The notes: generated by a model from the letters alone, not told the origin. A stretch of 64,000 bases of DNA from Bacillota bacterium (GCA_023388635.1 JAEWFW010000061.1:14483-78482), one strand, 5' to 3'; positions 18,276-28,307 are shown, counted from the first letter of the stretch. Numbers and translations: made by a program.

Positions 18276-21200
18276 TTATCCTTCGCTCTTAGATTCCGCA
18301 AGCTCGATATTTGTATTGCGGTATCGACCCATACCCGTACCTGCCGGTATGAGTTTTCCAATGATGACATTCTCTTTCAGTCCAATTAACCGATCGATCT
18401 TGCCTTTGATCGCCGCATCAGTCAATACTCTGGTCGTCTCTTGGAACGAAGCCGCCGACAAGAATGAATCTGTTTCTAAGGATGCTTTTGTTATACCGAA
18501 CAGGACAGGTCTGGCAACTGCCGGATCTTTCCCAGCGGCAAACGCGCGCTTATTCTCTTCTTCAAATTCGTTCACGTCTGCATACGTTCCCGGCAACAAA
18601 TGCGTATCTCCTTGATCGATGATCTTAACTTTGCGCAGCATTTGTCTAACCATAACTTCAATGTGCTTGTCGGCAATATCAACACCCTGCAAACGATATA
18701 CACGTTGTACTTCACGGATCAGGTAATTTTGTACTCCGCGTATGCCACGTACAACCAACAGTTCTTTCGGATCAATAGATCCTTCAGTTAACTCTTGTCC
18801 AGGGATGACCTTCATATCTTTATATACTTTAATTCTTGAATTGTATGGAATTGGGTAAATCTTATTCTCGTACTCTCCCTGAATTTCAACTTCCCTTTTC
18901 CCTTTAGCGTCACGAACGTCGATGACTACGCCTTCGATTTCTGAGATAACTGCTTGACCTTTTGGATTTCTCGCTTCAAATAATTCCTGAATACGAGGTA
19001 AACCCTGTGTAATATCGTCTCCGGCTACCCCACCAGTATGGAACGTACGCATTGTCAACTGTGTTCCCGGCTCGCCAATCGATTGTGCCGCGATAATCCC
19101 GACAGCTTCACCGATTTCTACGTTATTGCCTGTCGCCAAGTTGCGCCCGTAGCATTTGATGCATACGCCGTGATTTGTCTTACACGTAATGATCGAGCGA
19201 ATGCGAACTTTCTTGATGCCCACTGCTACGATATATTCTGCCATATTGTCGTCAATCATTTCGTCTTTTGCGACCAGGACTTCTTGTGTCTCCGGATGTA
19301 AGATATCTTCGAAGCACACGCGACCGGCAATTCGTTCAGACAGATCCTGAATGATTTCACTTCCGTCACGCATATCTTCTACTTCTAGGAAACGATCTGT
19401 ACCGCAATTTTCTTCGCGAACGATTACATCTTGCGCGACATCGACTAGGCGACGTGTCAAATATCCCGAGTCGGCAGTTCTTAACGCTGTATCTGCCAAG
19501 CCCTTCCGAGCTCCGTGCGTGGAGATGAAGTACTCCAATACGGTCAGCCCCTCACGGAAGTTCGAACGAATCGGCAATTCAATGATCCGACCACTCGGAT
19601 TTGCCATCAAACCACGCATACCGGCAAGCTGGGTAATCTGCGACACGTTACCGCGCGCTCCCGAGTTCGCCATCATATAGATCGAATTGTGGCGATCCAA
19701 TGTGCTCATCAATTCTTTTGTGATATCGTCTTTTGCCGCACTCCAAATGGAGATAATCCGGTCATATCGCTCATTGTCTGTAATCAAACCGCGTTTAAAT
19801 TGCTTAACAACCGTGTTGACTTTCTCATCAGCGTCTTGTAAAATCGTGAACTTCTCTTCCGGCACAATAATGTCGGATACGGCAATGGTAATCCCCGCCT
19901 TTGTAGCGTATTGGAATGCCAATGCTTTGATTTTATCGAGAATTTGCGATGTTTTCGTCGCTTTGTATCGGTTGAAGCACTCACCGACGATTTTTCCGAG
20001 ATTTCCTTTAGTCAATGCCGGAACTTCGTCTATCTGTGCAATAAATTCACGGGTGTTGACGCCTTTTTCAAATATAAAGAAACGGTCGGAAATCTTCTCG
20101 GTCATGTTTTCTGATGTCGCTTCCATGATATACGGATAATCCGCAGGGAAAATTTCGTTGAATATCAGTTTTCCTACCGTCGTAACGAGCAATGCATTTT
20201 GCTGACGCTCGGTAAAATTGCTTTTCTTGACAGTTTTTGCTGGAACAGCAATCAGTGTGTGTAAAGACAATTGATTATTTTGATACGCCATGATCGCTTC
20301 ATTCGGATTATAGAAAACTTTTCCTTCGCCCGGCTCACCCTTTTTCGTGATTGTCAGATAGTAGCAACCGAGTACCATATCTTGCGTTGGTGTGACGACC
20401 GGTTTTCCGTCTTTCGGATTCAGTATGTTATGCGAGGCAAGCATTAACAGGCGCGCTTCTGCCTGCGCTTCCGAAGAAAGCGGCACGTGCACTGCCATCT
20501 GGTCGCCGTCGAAGTCGGCATTGTATGCCGTACATACGAGCGGATGCAAGCGAATCGCTTTTCCTTCCACCAGAATAGGTTCGAACGCCTGAATTCCCAG
20601 ACGGTGCAATGTCGGAGCACGGTTCAAAAGCACCGGATGTTCCTTAATGACTTCTTCCAGTACGTCCCATACCTCAGGATGTACGCGCTCAACTTTGCGC
20701 TTCGCACTCTTTATGTTATGAGCAATTTTCTTCGCTACCAATTCTTTCATGACAAACGGCTTGAACAATTCCAATGCCATCTTTTTCGGCAAACCACATT
20801 GATACATCTGCAAATTCGGTCCGACGACGATAACAGAACGTCCGGAATAGTCAACGCGCTTACCCAATAGGTTTTGACGGAATCGACCTTGTTTTCCTTT
20901 CAGCATATGGCTGAGGGATTTTAATGGTCGGTTGCCCGGTCCTGTAACCGGTCGGCCGCGGCGCCCGTTATCAATTAACGCATCCACTGCTTCTTGCAGC
21001 ATGCGTTTTTCGTTTTGCACGATAATTTCCGGCGCTCCAAGGTCTAACAGACGCTTCAAACGGTTGTTGCGGTTGATTACGCGACGGTATAAGTCATTCA
21101 AATCGGATGTCGCAAAACGTCCGCCGTCCAACTGCACCATCGGGCGCAATTCCGGTGGAATTACCGGCAATACATCGAGAATCATCCAATCCGGCATGTT

Positions 21201-21860
21201 GCCTGACGCTTTAAAAGCTTCCAAAACTTCCAATCGCTTGGTCACTTTATTTTTGCGTTGTCCATGTGCCGTTTTCAATTCTTCCTTCAATTGCTCGCAT
21301 TCTTTCTCAATATCAATGTCTTGTAAAAGTTTCTTAATCGCTTCGGCTCCCATAGAGGCTTTGAAGCTCTCACCGTACTTTTCACGATAATTGCGAAACT
21401 CTTTTTCTGAAAGCAACTGCTTTTTGTCCAAAGTCGTCTCGCCAGGATCAGTCACTACGTATGCCGCAAAATAAATGATTTCTTCAAGGGCACGCGGTGA
21501 CATATCCAATACGAGACCCATTCTGCTAGGAATGCCCTTAAAGTACCAAATGTGCGATACCGGAGCGGCAAGCTCTATATGACCCATTCGCTCTCTGCGC
21601 ACTTTTGCTTTTGTTACCTCAACTCCGCAGCGGTCACAAACGACGCCTTTATAGCGGACACGTTTATATTTCCCACAATGGCATTCCCAGTCACGCGTCG
21701 GACCAAAAATTTTCTCACAGAACAATCCTTCTTTTTCCGGCTTCAATGTACGATAATTAATCGTCTCCGGTTTTTTCACCTCTCCAAAAGACCACGAGCG
21801 AATTTTATTCGGTGAAGCCAAACCAATTTTCATACATTCAAAGTTATTGACATCCAACAA
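18276..21860 (-). CDS. rpoC: RNA polymerase beta' subunit
   Basis: The catalytic largest subunit of RNA polymerase, 1194 residues. The N-terminal zinc ribbon is CHCGKYKRVRYKGVVCDRCG. The active-site Mg-binding loop NADFDGDQMAVH is intact, as are VDYSGRSVIVVGPNLQMYQC, the bridge-helix/trigger-loop region (ISTHGARKGLADTALRTADS) and the second zinc site with CKTNHGVCIKCYGRNLATG. There are no large lineage-specific insertions, as expected for the compact Bacillota form. It follows rpoB by 32 bp. Confidence 0.99.
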   Translation of the reverse strand: MLDVNNFECMKIGLASPNKIRSWSFGEVKKPETINYRTLKPEKEGLFCEKIFGPTRDWECHCGKYKRVRYKGVVCDRCGVEVTKAKVRRERMGHIELAAPVSHIWYFKGIPSRMGLVLDMSPRALEEIIYFAAYVVTDPGETTLDKKQLLSEKEFRNYREKYGESFKASMGAEAIKKLLQDIDIEKECEQLKEELKTAHGQRKNKVTKRLEVLEAFKASGNMPDWMILDVLPVIPPELRPMVQLDGGRFATSDLNDLYRRVINRNNRLKRLLDLGAPEIIVQNEKRMLQEAVDALIDNGRRGRPVTGPGNRPLKSLSHMLKGKQGRFRQNLLGKRVDYSGRSVIVVGPNLQMYQCGLPKKMALELFKPFVMKELVAKKIAHNIKSAKRKVERVHPEVWDVLEEVIKEHPVLLNRAPTLHRLGIQAFEPILVEGKAIRLHPLVCTAYNADFDGDQMAVHVPLSSEAQAEARLLMLASHNILNPKDGKPVVTPTQDMVLGCYYLTITKKGEPGEGKVFYNPNEAIMAYQNNQLSLHTLIAVPAKTVKKSNFTERQQNALLVTTVGKLIFNEIFPADYPYIMEATSENMTEKISDRFFIFEKGVNTREFIAQIDEVPALTKGNLGKIVGECFNRYKATKTSQILDKIKALAFQYATKAGITIAVSDIIVPEEKFTILQDADEKVNTVVKQFKRGLITDNERYDRIISIWSAAKDDITKELMSTLDRHNSIYMMANSGARGNVSQITQLAGMRGLMANPSGRIIELPIRSNFREGLTVLEYFISTHGARKGLADTALRTADSGYLTRRLVDVAQDVIVREENCGTDRFLEVEDMRDGSEIIQDLSERIAGRVCFEDILHPETQEVLVAKDEMIDDNMAEYIVAVGIKKVRIRSIITCKTNHGVCIKCYGRNLATGNNVEIGEAVGIIAAQSIGEPGTQLTMRTFHTGGVAGDDITQGLPRIQELFEARNPKGQAVISEIEGVVIDVRDAKGKREVEIQGEYENKIYPIPYNSRIKVYKDMKVIPGQELTEGSIDPKELLVVRGIRGVQNYLIREVQRVYRLQGVDIADKHIEVMVRQMLRKVKIIDQGDTHLLPGTYADVNEFEEENKRAFAAGKDPAVARPVLFGITKASLETDSFLSAASFQETTRVLTDAAIKGKIDRLIGLKENVIIGKLIPAGTGMGRYRNTNIELAESKSEG

Positions 21861-21892
21861 GGGTCATTCCCCCTATGCAATTCTATTTTCGA

Positions 21893-24800
21893 TTAGTCTT
21901 CACGGACAATTTCTAAGTTTAAGCTCAGCTTCTCAGATGATTCATCTTCTTCGTCATCCGATTCACGCATGACAATTTCTTCTTCATCCTCGGAAAGGAT
22001 TTTCACATCCATTCCAAGGCTCTGCAATTCTTTGATGAGAACTTTGAAAGATTCAGGAACTCCCGGTTCCGGTACATTCTCACCTTTGACGATTGCTTCA
22101 TACGTCTTGACACGACCAATGACATCATCCGACTTGACAGTCAATATTTCTTGAAGTGTAAAGGATGCTCCATATGCCTCAAGTGCCCATACTTCCATCT
22201 CTCCAAAACGTTGACCACCGAATTGTGCTTTACCGCCCAATGGCTGCTGCGTCACTAACGAGTATGGACCGGTTGAGCGCGCGTGGATTTTATCGTCAAC
22301 CATGTGCGCCAATTTCAGCATGTACATGCATCCAACTGTGACGCGATTTTCAAATTTTTCACCTGTTCGGCCGTCATAGAGTTCCGTTTTACCGTCTCTC
22401 GATAATCCAGCCTCTTCCAATGCGTCAAACACGTCATTCTCATTGGCTCCATCGAATACCGGAGTCGCCATATACAAGCCGAGGCTTCTCGCAGCCATAC
22501 CTAAGTGTGTCTCCAATACCTGACCGATGTTCATCCGCGAAGGTACGCCCAGCGGATTTAGCACGATCTGTACCGGTGTGCCATCTGGAAGAAACGGCAT
22601 ATCTTCTTCCGGCATAATTCTCGCGATAACCCCTTTATTACCGTGTCGTCCCGCCATTTTATCACCGACAGAGATTTTACGCTTCTGTGCAATGTATACA
22701 CGTACAAGCTGGTTCACTCCCGGTGGAAGTTCATCGCCATTTTCTCTAGTGAAAATCTTCACATCGACGATAATTCCTTCTTCCCCATGCGGTACACGTA
22801 ACGACGTATCTCTGACTTCACGTGCCTTTTCACCGAAGATTGCATGCAGCAACCTTTCTTCCGCCGTCAATTCGGTTACACCCTTTGGTGTTACTTTTCC
22901 GACGAGGATATCGCCCGGTTTGATTTCGGCTCCGATTCGGATGATTCCATCTTCATCGAGATTCTTCAACGCATCTTCTCCGACATTCGGTATATCCCGT
23001 GTAATTTCTTCCGGACCGAGCTTCGTGTCGCGCGCTTCGGATTCATATTCTTCTATATGGATCGATGTGTAAACATCTTCTTTTACTAGTTTTTCCGATA
23101 ATAGAATGGCATCCTCGTAGTTGTAACCTTCCCATGTCATAAAGGCTACCAAAACGTTTCTTCCAAGAGCTAATTCGCCTTGTTCTGTGGCCGGACCATC
23201 GGCGATGATATCTCCCGCCTTGACATGATCGCCCAACTTGCAAATCGGTCTTTGATTAATACATGTCCCTTGATTCGATCTGACAAATTTCTGCAGTTTA
23301 TACGTATCAAGGTCTCCTCGCACTACTTGACCGTCGATTTCTTTGATTCTTCTGACTTTTATGAGATTCGCCGAGACGTATTCTACAATCCCGTCATATT
23401 TACTCGTTGAAACGACACCGGAGTCTTTCGCCGCTTTATGCTCCATACCGGTTCCGACTAACGGTGCATCTGTGACAAGTAACGGCACTGCCTGACGTTG
23501 CATGTTAGAACCCATCAATGCGCGGTTCGCGTCATCATTCTCCAAGAACGGAATCAACGCTGTCGCCACTGATACGACTTGTTTTGGCGATACGTCCATA
23601 TAATCAATTTTTTCTCTGGCAACAGGCTGTATCTCATCTCTGTAACGGCAAACAACTTGTTCAGAAACAAAATATCCTTCTTCGCTAAGTTCGGCATTCG
23701 CCTGGGCAACGACAAAATTATCTTCTTCATCAGCTGTCAGATAATCTATTTTTTCCGTCACAAGATTCGTATCCTGATCTACTTTTCTGTACGGAGTTTC
23801 GATAAATCCATACTCATTAATCCGTGCAAATGTCGACAATGAGTTGATCAGACCGATATTCGGACCTTCCGGCGTTTCAATCGGACACATTCTACCATAA
23901 TGTGAATGGTGGACGTCACGAACTTCGAAACCAGCACGTTCTCTTGTGAGACCGCCGGGTCCTAATGCTGACAAACGTCGTTTGTGTGTCAATTCTGCCA
24001 AAGGATTCGTCTGGTCCATAAATTGTGACAACTGGCTGCTGCCAAAGAATTCTTTGATTGATGCAATCACCGGTCGAATATTAATTAACGCTTGCGGCGT
24101 GATCGCATTGACGTCCTGAATCGACATGCGCTCTCTTACGACACGCTCCATCCGTGATAAACCGATGCGGAACTGGTTTTGCAATAATTCCCCGACGGTG
24201 CGCAATCTGCGGTTACCCAAATGATCGATATCGTCAGGATTTCCGATTCCTTCTAACAGATTAATGAAATAGTTGATAGACGCTATAATATCAGCACCGG
24301 TGATATTTTTAACTCTTTTGTCAATATCGCCGTTGCTCAATACCTGAATGATTCCCCCGTCTTCATTCGGTGAGAAAATCTTCAGCGCGTGCAAACGTAT
24401 TTCTTCGTCTTCAAGCACTCCATGTTGCGGAGTGACCACCGTCTCTAAGATGCCTTGCTCTATTTGATTTATTAATTTGTTTAAAAGTCTGCGGTCAATC
24501 ATGCTGCCGGCTTCTGCAATAATTTCACCAGTCGTTCTGTCAACGATCGTTTCTGCTAGTTTTTGATTCAAAATGCGGTTTTTTATATGCAGCTTCTTGT
24601 TCATTTTATATCTTCCGACGTTGGCAAGATCATATCTCTTAGGATCCAAGAATCGAGAATATAATAAACTTTTTGCGTTGTCGACTGTTGGCGGTTCGCC
24701 AGGACGCAATCTTTCATAGATTTCAATTAATGCCTTTTCCGTATTGCCGGTGTTGTCTTTTTCTAATGTATTTCTTATATATTGATTTTCGCCAAACAAA

Positions 24801-25432
24801 TTGATAATGTCGTCATCATGACCAAATCCTAACGCACGCAAAAGAACCGTAACCGGCAATTTTCTGGTTCGGTCAATTCGAACGTAGATGATTTCTTTGG
24901 CGTCAATTTCCAATTCCAGCCATGCCCCACGGTTTGGTATTACAGTCGCAGTGTAGGTTTCTTTCCCTGTCTTGTCGTTTTTCAAACTAAAATATACGCT
25001 GGGGGAACGGACTAACTGACTTACAATTACGCGCTCAGCGCCATTGATAACAAATGTTCCTGTATCAGTCATCAGTGGGAAATCTCCCATGAACACTTCC
25101 TGTTCCTTGACTTCACCCGTTTCTTTGTTAATCAACCTGACTTTCACCCGCATAGGAGCCGCATACGTTGCATCACGCTCTTTGGACTCATCCACAGGGT
25201 ATTTCGGTTCGCCCAATTGGTAGTCAATAAACTCCAAAACTAAATTGCCTGTAAAATCTTGAATCGGCGAAATATCCTCAAACATTTCCTTTAAGCCGCT
25301 TTCCAAAAATCCGCGATACGATGCTTGCTGAATTTCAATGAGGTTCGGTAGTTCTAAAACCTCTCTAATGCTTGCATAGCTTCTTCGTTGACGTTTTCCG
25401 TATCTAACCAAGTTGCCCGTCAATGACTTCAC
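21893..25432 (-). CDS. rpoB: RNA polymerase beta subunit
   Basis: The 1179-residue beta subunit. The rifampicin region reads SSQLSQFMDQTNPLAELTHK and RRLSALGPGGLTRERAGFEV, so the classical resistance positions (Gln, Asp, His, Arg, Ser) are wild-type. GRHGNKGVIARIMPEEDMPF, KLVKEDVYTSIHIEEYESEA and the C-terminal GGKAQFGGQRFGEMEVWALE are present. The acidic C-terminal tail (about residues 1150-1179, many Glu and Asp) is a normal feature in this phylum. Confidence 0.99.
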   Translation of the reverse strand: MKSLTGNLVRYGKRQRRSYASIREVLELPNLIEIQQASYRGFLESGLKEMFEDISPIQDFTGNLVLEFIDYQLGEPKYPVDESKERDATYAAPMRVKVRLINKETGEVKEQEVFMGDFPLMTDTGTFVINGAERVIVSQLVRSPSVYFSLKNDKTGKETYTATVIPNRGAWLELEIDAKEIIYVRIDRTRKLPVTVLLRALGFGHDDDIINLFGENQYIRNTLEKDNTGNTEKALIEIYERLRPGEPPTVDNAKSLLYSRFLDPKRYDLANVGRYKMNKKLHIKNRILNQKLAETIVDRTTGEIIAEAGSMIDRRLLNKLINQIEQGILETVVTPQHGVLEDEEIRLHALKIFSPNEDGGIIQVLSNGDIDKRVKNITGADIIASINYFINLLEGIGNPDDIDHLGNRRLRTVGELLQNQFRIGLSRMERVVRERMSIQDVNAITPQALINIRPVIASIKEFFGSSQLSQFMDQTNPLAELTHKRRLSALGPGGLTRERAGFEVRDVHHSHYGRMCPIETPEGPNIGLINSLSTFARINEYGFIETPYRKVDQDTNLVTEKIDYLTADEEDNFVVAQANAELSEEGYFVSEQVVCRYRDEIQPVAREKIDYMDVSPKQVVSVATALIPFLENDDANRALMGSNMQRQAVPLLVTDAPLVGTGMEHKAAKDSGVVSTSKYDGIVEYVSANLIKVRRIKEIDGQVVRGDLDTYKLQKFVRSNQGTCINQRPICKLGDHVKAGDIIADGPATEQGELALGRNVLVAFMTWEGYNYEDAILLSEKLVKEDVYTSIHIEEYESEARDTKLGPEEITRDIPNVGEDALKNLDEDGIIRIGAEIKPGDILVGKVTPKGVTELTAEERLLHAIFGEKAREVRDTSLRVPHGEEGIIVDVKIFTRENGDELPPGVNQLVRVYIAQKRKISVGDKMAGRHGNKGVIARIMPEEDMPFLPDGTPVQIVLNPLGVPSRMNIGQVLETHLGMAARSLGLYMATPVFDGANENDVFDALEEAGLSRDGKTELYDGRTGEKFENRVTVGCMYMLKLAHMVDDKIHARSTGPYSLVTQQPLGGKAQFGGQRFGEMEVWALEAYGASFTLQEILTVKSDDVIGRVKTYEAIVKGENVPEPGVPESFKVLIKELQSLGMDVKILSEDEEEIVMRESDDEEDESSEKLSLNLEIVRED

Positions 25433-25517
25433 CCCTCATGCCCGTTTTCGTGCAAACAAAAATAAAAAATGGATATAACCATTTTTCACATAAAAACAGA
25501 TACTTATACATTATAAT

Positions 25518-25546
25518 ATAATAACACAAGCATTTTGCAGTGTCAA
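25518..25546 (-). promoter_or_regulatory. Promoter of rpoBC
   Basis: On the minus strand TTGACA (25541-25546) and TATTAT (25518-25523) are 17 bp apart in the 132 bp gap upstream of rpoB. This gives rpoBC a promoter separate from rplJL and the methyltransferase gene. Confidence 0.8.
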
Positions 25547-25564
25547 TGCAATATTTTATATTTG

Positions 25565-26161
25565 TCAACTGCTATATGCCTTAATTATTTGATATCCACT
25601 CTTCTTATTGGCGATTTCGACGGTTTTATACAAGTTCTCTAACTTTTTGACAGCGGATTCAGCTCCGTGCTTTTTGTGAATGACAATCCAAAGGCTACCA
25701 TGCTCACTCAAGTATCCAGCCGCATCTTCGAATAACTTATACATTGTCGCTTTGCCCGCTCGGATCGGTGGATTCGTCACAATATGATCAAACGCTTGCC
25801 GCGGAATGTCCTGAAAGCCATCGCTACTATGAAAAGACACATTCGTCAACCGATATTTCTGACTGTTCTTGCGCGCTAAAGACAACGCGCGTTCGTTGAT
25901 GTCACTCATAACGACATGCCCTTCTGATAATTCGGAAGCCAACACAACTCCCATGACTCCATACCCGCATCCTAGATCTAAGATGCGATCTCCTTGTGAT
26001 ACCTGTACTGTCTCCAATAGTAATCGCGTTCCAAAATCAACACCCGATTTGGAAAAAACACCGACATCGGTGATGAACGCCCATTCTCTTCCTCGCAAAC
26101 CGGCATGTATCACATCTTCTTTGGATTTCGTGTCTGTATGTTTGCTATAGTAATGTTCCAT
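25565..26161 (-). CDS. Class I methyltransferase (RsmC/YbxB-like)
   Basis: A 198-residue SAM-dependent methyltransferase. HYYSKHTDTKSKEDVIHAGL at the N-terminus, SAM-binding motif I LDLGCGYGVMGVVLA (about 64-78), DINERALSLARKN, and the catalytic NPPIRAGK motif are visible. NPPxRxGK is the signature of RsmC-type N2-guanine rRNA methyltransferases, but this short form has only the catalytic domain, like Bacillus YbxB. Its place between rplL and rpoB is conserved in Bacillota. No strong Shine-Dalgarno decides between the ATG at 26159-26161 and a TTG six bases earlier. Confidence 0.88.
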   Translation of the reverse strand: MEHYYSKHTDTKSKEDVIHAGLRGREWAFITDVGVFSKSGVDFGTRLLLETVQVSQGDRILDLGCGYGVMGVVLASELSEGHVVMSDINERALSLARKNSQKYRLTNVSFHSSDGFQDIPRQAFDHIVTNPPIRAGKATMYKLFEDAAGYLSEHGSLWIVIHKKHGAESAVKKLENLYKTVEIANKKSGYQIIKAYSS

Positions 26162-26192
26162 AAGCAATCCGACTCTTTCCGTAATTTACTTT

Positions 26193-26315
26193 GAAGCAAG
26201 TTCTTAATTCAGATTCTGATTATGTAAACAAACTTGGCATCCACCAAGTCCTTGGACGTCGGCGAATGCCTTAGTTGCCGTTACTGATAACCAGAGTCAG
26301 TTCATTCTGATTATG
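26193..26315 (+). repeat. Diverged third copy of the structured repeat, with 12-bp direct repeats
   Basis: The segment opens with GAAGCAAGTTCTTAATTCAG (26193-26212), nearly identical to the left end of the repeats at 18152 and 53484. It then carries a right-hand hairpin, ACTTGGCAT (26232-26240) with ATGCCTTAGT (26266-26275), in the place of ACTTGGCGT/ACGCCAAGT. The linker of the other copies is missing. ATTCTGATTATG occurs at 26213-26224 and again at 26304-26315. It lies in the 188 bp gap between rplL and the methyltransferase gene. Confidence 0.6.
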
Positions 26316-26320
26316 AAATA

Positions 26321-26348
26321 AAAACCCTTGCCCATCGACAAGGGTTTT
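26321..26348 (-). terminator. Intrinsic terminator after rplL
   Basis: AAAACCCTTG and CAAGGGTTTT form a perfect 10-bp stem around an 8 nt loop (minus strand CGATGGGC), with T-rich flanks. It lies 8 bp past the rplL stop. Confidence 0.88.
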
Positions 26349-26355
26349 AAATACA

Positions 26356-26742
26356 TTACTTAATTTCGATATTTGCTCCAGCTTCTTCAAGCTTCGCTTT
26401 AATTTGTTCTGCTTCATCTTTACTAACTTTTTCTTTGATAGCTGCAGGAGCTTCGTCAACCACAGCTTTTGCTTCTTTCAAGCCAAGACCAGTGATCTCA
26501 CGAACAACTTTGATAACGTTGATTTTTGATGCGCCAGCATTTGACAAGATAACGTCAAATTCTGTTTGCTCTTCAACAGCAGCCGCAGCAGCTCCACCTA
26601 CTACAGCAACAGGAGCAGCAGCAGTTACGCCGAACTCTTCTTCAATTGCCTTTACTAATTCATTTAATTCAAGTACATTCATACCTTTGATCGCTTCGAT
26701 AATTTGCTCTTTATTCATTAAAATAACCTCCCGTATTTTCAA
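26356..26742 (-). CDS. rplL: 50S ribosomal protein L7/L12
   Basis: The flexible stalk protein that recruits translation GTPases. The 128-residue product has the dimerisation domain (MNKEQIIEAIKGMNVLELNE), an Ala/Gly-rich hinge (VTAAAPVAVVGGAAAAAVEE) and the factor-binding domain GLGLKEAKAVVDEAPAAIKE. The frame is open further upstream; the ATG giving MNKEQIIEAI is 8 codons inside and has AGGTTATTTTA before it, so the real start is probably 26718. Confidence 0.95.
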   Translation of the reverse strand: MKIREVILMNKEQIIEAIKGMNVLELNELVKAIEEEFGVTAAAPVAVVGGAAAAAVEEQTEFDVILSNAGASKINVIKVVREITGLGLKEAKAVVDEAPAAIKEKVSKDEAEQIKAKLEEAGANIEIK

Positions 26743-26757
26743 TTATATTGGTTTGTA

Positions 26758-27261
26758 TTACGCTTCTGGCTGAGCGCCATCATTTTTCTCTGCAACAGCT
26801 TTAACTGCCAAGGCAAAATTACGCATAGGAGCTTGGAGTACACTGAGGAACATAGAAATAAGACCTTCTCTTGACGGCAAGCTAGCAATCGCTTTAATCT
26901 CATCAACTGAAACGATTTGTCCTTCGATGATTCCGCCTTTGATTTCCAGCGCTTCGTTTTTCTTAGAAAATTCAACTAAAACTTTTGCTGCACTTATAGC
27001 ATCTTCTTCGCCAAATGCAATCGCAGTCGGACCAGTCAAAACATTGTCAAGATCAGAATAGCCAGTTTTTCCTGTAGCCAAACGAGCCAATGTATTTTTC
27101 AATACTTTAAACTCGACATTGCTTTCACGTAATCGTTTACGAAGTTCTGTCGCCTGGGCAACATTCAATCCGCGATAATCTGTGACGATTGTACTTTTGC
27201 TGCTTTGCAATTTACTCGCTATCATCTCAACAACTTGCTCTTTTTCTTCACGAATGCCCAT
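26758..27261 (-). CDS. rplJ: 50S ribosomal protein L10
   Basis: L10 anchors the L12 dimers at the stalk base. MGIREEKEQVVEMIASKLQS, TIVTDYRGLNVAQATELRKR and RESNVEFKVLKNTLARLA are characteristic, and the C-terminal helix binds L12. The start is the ATG at 27259-27261, 7 nt after AGGAGGT. The 34 extra upstream codons cover the attenuator and are not protein. Translation is expected to be controlled by the L10 leader just upstream. Confidence 0.96.
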   Translation of the reverse strand: MGIREEKEQVVEMIASKLQSSKSTIVTDYRGLNVAQATELRKRLRESNVEFKVLKNTLARLATGKTGYSDLDNVLTGPTAIAFGEEDAISAAKVLVEFSKKNEALEIKGGIIEGQIVSVDEIKAIASLPSREGLISMFLSVLQAPMRNFALAVKAVAEKNDGAQPEA

Positions 27262-27302
27262 TATCACACCTCCTGTTGGTTTATCAAATTTCAGTAGAGT
27301 AT

Positions 27303-27332
27303 AAAAAAAGCCTTCGCAGACACGAAGGCTTT
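27303..27332 (-). terminator. Attenuator terminator in the rplJ leader
   Basis: On the minus strand AAAGCCTTCG and CGAAGGCTTT pair and are followed by seven T residues, about 40 nt before the rplJ start. Its place between the L10-binding leader and the gene indicates transcriptional attenuation rather than an operon end. Confidence 0.85.
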
Positions 27333-27446
27333 GCATTCCGATATAATAAACTATTGTCACCAATAGGTTTAGTCAAATCGCTTATGCTTCACACCTCGGC
27401 AGGACTACTTTACATCCGACGGATAACCTGCTGTCTACGGCTATTT
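27333..27446 (-). ncRNA. Ribosomal protein L10 leader
   Basis: The minus-strand leader carries CCGTAGACAGCAGGTTAT (around 27423-27440) and TCCTGCCGAGGTGTG (around 27388-27402). These pair as the kink-turn-containing L10-binding hairpin described for Bacillota rplJL leaders. Together with the attenuator it should let L10, probably with L12, limit its own synthesis. It was recognised by eye from the conserved boxes. Confidence 0.85.
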
Positions 27447-27466
27447 CATTCTCATGAACATTTGAA

Positions 27467-27495
27467 AATATATCATAACCCACATCGTATGTCAA
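27467..27495 (-). promoter_or_regulatory. Promoter of rplJL
   Basis: TTGACA (27490-27495), 17 bp spacer, TATATT (27467-27472) on the minus strand, between rplA and the L10 leader. The predicted start lies just upstream of the leader hairpin. Confidence 0.8.
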
Positions 27496-27534
27496 CATGT
27501 AACTAACATGATCGATACGGGAACTGTCAATCAT

Positions 27535-28224
27535 TTATATCTTTTGCAAGTTGACACGAACTCCAGGTCCCATTGTCGTAGACAATGTTACATTGCGGAT
27601 GTATTGCCCTTTTGCTGCAGCTGGTTTTACACGCTTCAACGTATCAATAACGGCAAATATGTTTTCCACTAGTTTTGTGTCATCGAAAGAAACTTTTCCT
27701 ACAGGAGCATGAATATTACCGGCTTTGTCAACGCGGTATTCAATCTTACCTGCTTTAATTTCTTTGACGGCTCTGTCTACATCAAATGTGACAGTTCCTG
27801 TTTTCGGGTTAGGCATTAAACCTTTAGGTCCCAATACGCGACCTAATTTACCCACGTTAGCCATCATATCTGGTGTCGCTACAATAACATCAAAGTCAAA
27901 CCATCCACCTTGAATCTTAGCAATCATGTCATCATCGCCAACATAGTCAGCGCCGGCAGCTTCTGCTTCCTTCGCTTTCTCGCCTTTTGCAAATACTAAC
28001 ACTTTTTGCGTTTTACCAGTTCCATGCGGCAACACAAGTGCACCGCGAAGCTGCTGGTCAGCTTTTTTCGGGTCAACGCCCAAACGGACAGCGACCTCAA
28101 CGGTAGCATCGAACTTCGTTACAGTTGTCTTCTTTGCTAAAGCAACTGCTTCTTCTGGATCGTATGCATTTTCTTTATTGATAAGCTTTGCAGCTTCTAA
28201 ATACTTTTTTCCGTGTTTAGCCAT
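27535..28224 (-). CDS. rplA: 50S ribosomal protein L1
   Basis: L1 forms the mobile stalk at the E site. MAKHGKKYLEAAKLINKENA, VEVAVRLGVDPKKADQQLRG and GRVLGPKGLMPNPKTGTVTF are diagnostic. The length of 229 is normal. It lies downstream of rplK. Confidence 0.98.
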   Translation of the reverse strand: MAKHGKKYLEAAKLINKENAYDPEEAVALAKKTTVTKFDATVEVAVRLGVDPKKADQQLRGALVLPHGTGKTQKVLVFAKGEKAKEAEAAGADYVGDDDMIAKIQGGWFDFDVIVATPDMMANVGKLGRVLGPKGLMPNPKTGTVTFDVDRAVKEIKAGKIEYRVDKAGNIHAPVGKVSFDDTKLVENIFAVIDTLKRVKPAAAKGQYIRNVTLSTTMGPGVRVNLQKI

Positions 28225-28307
28225 TACTTCTTCCTCCTTCGTGGTTATAGCGGTCAGTACCTCCCACTAAATTAAGATGATTAATTACATCATCTTCTGC
28301 AAGTGCA

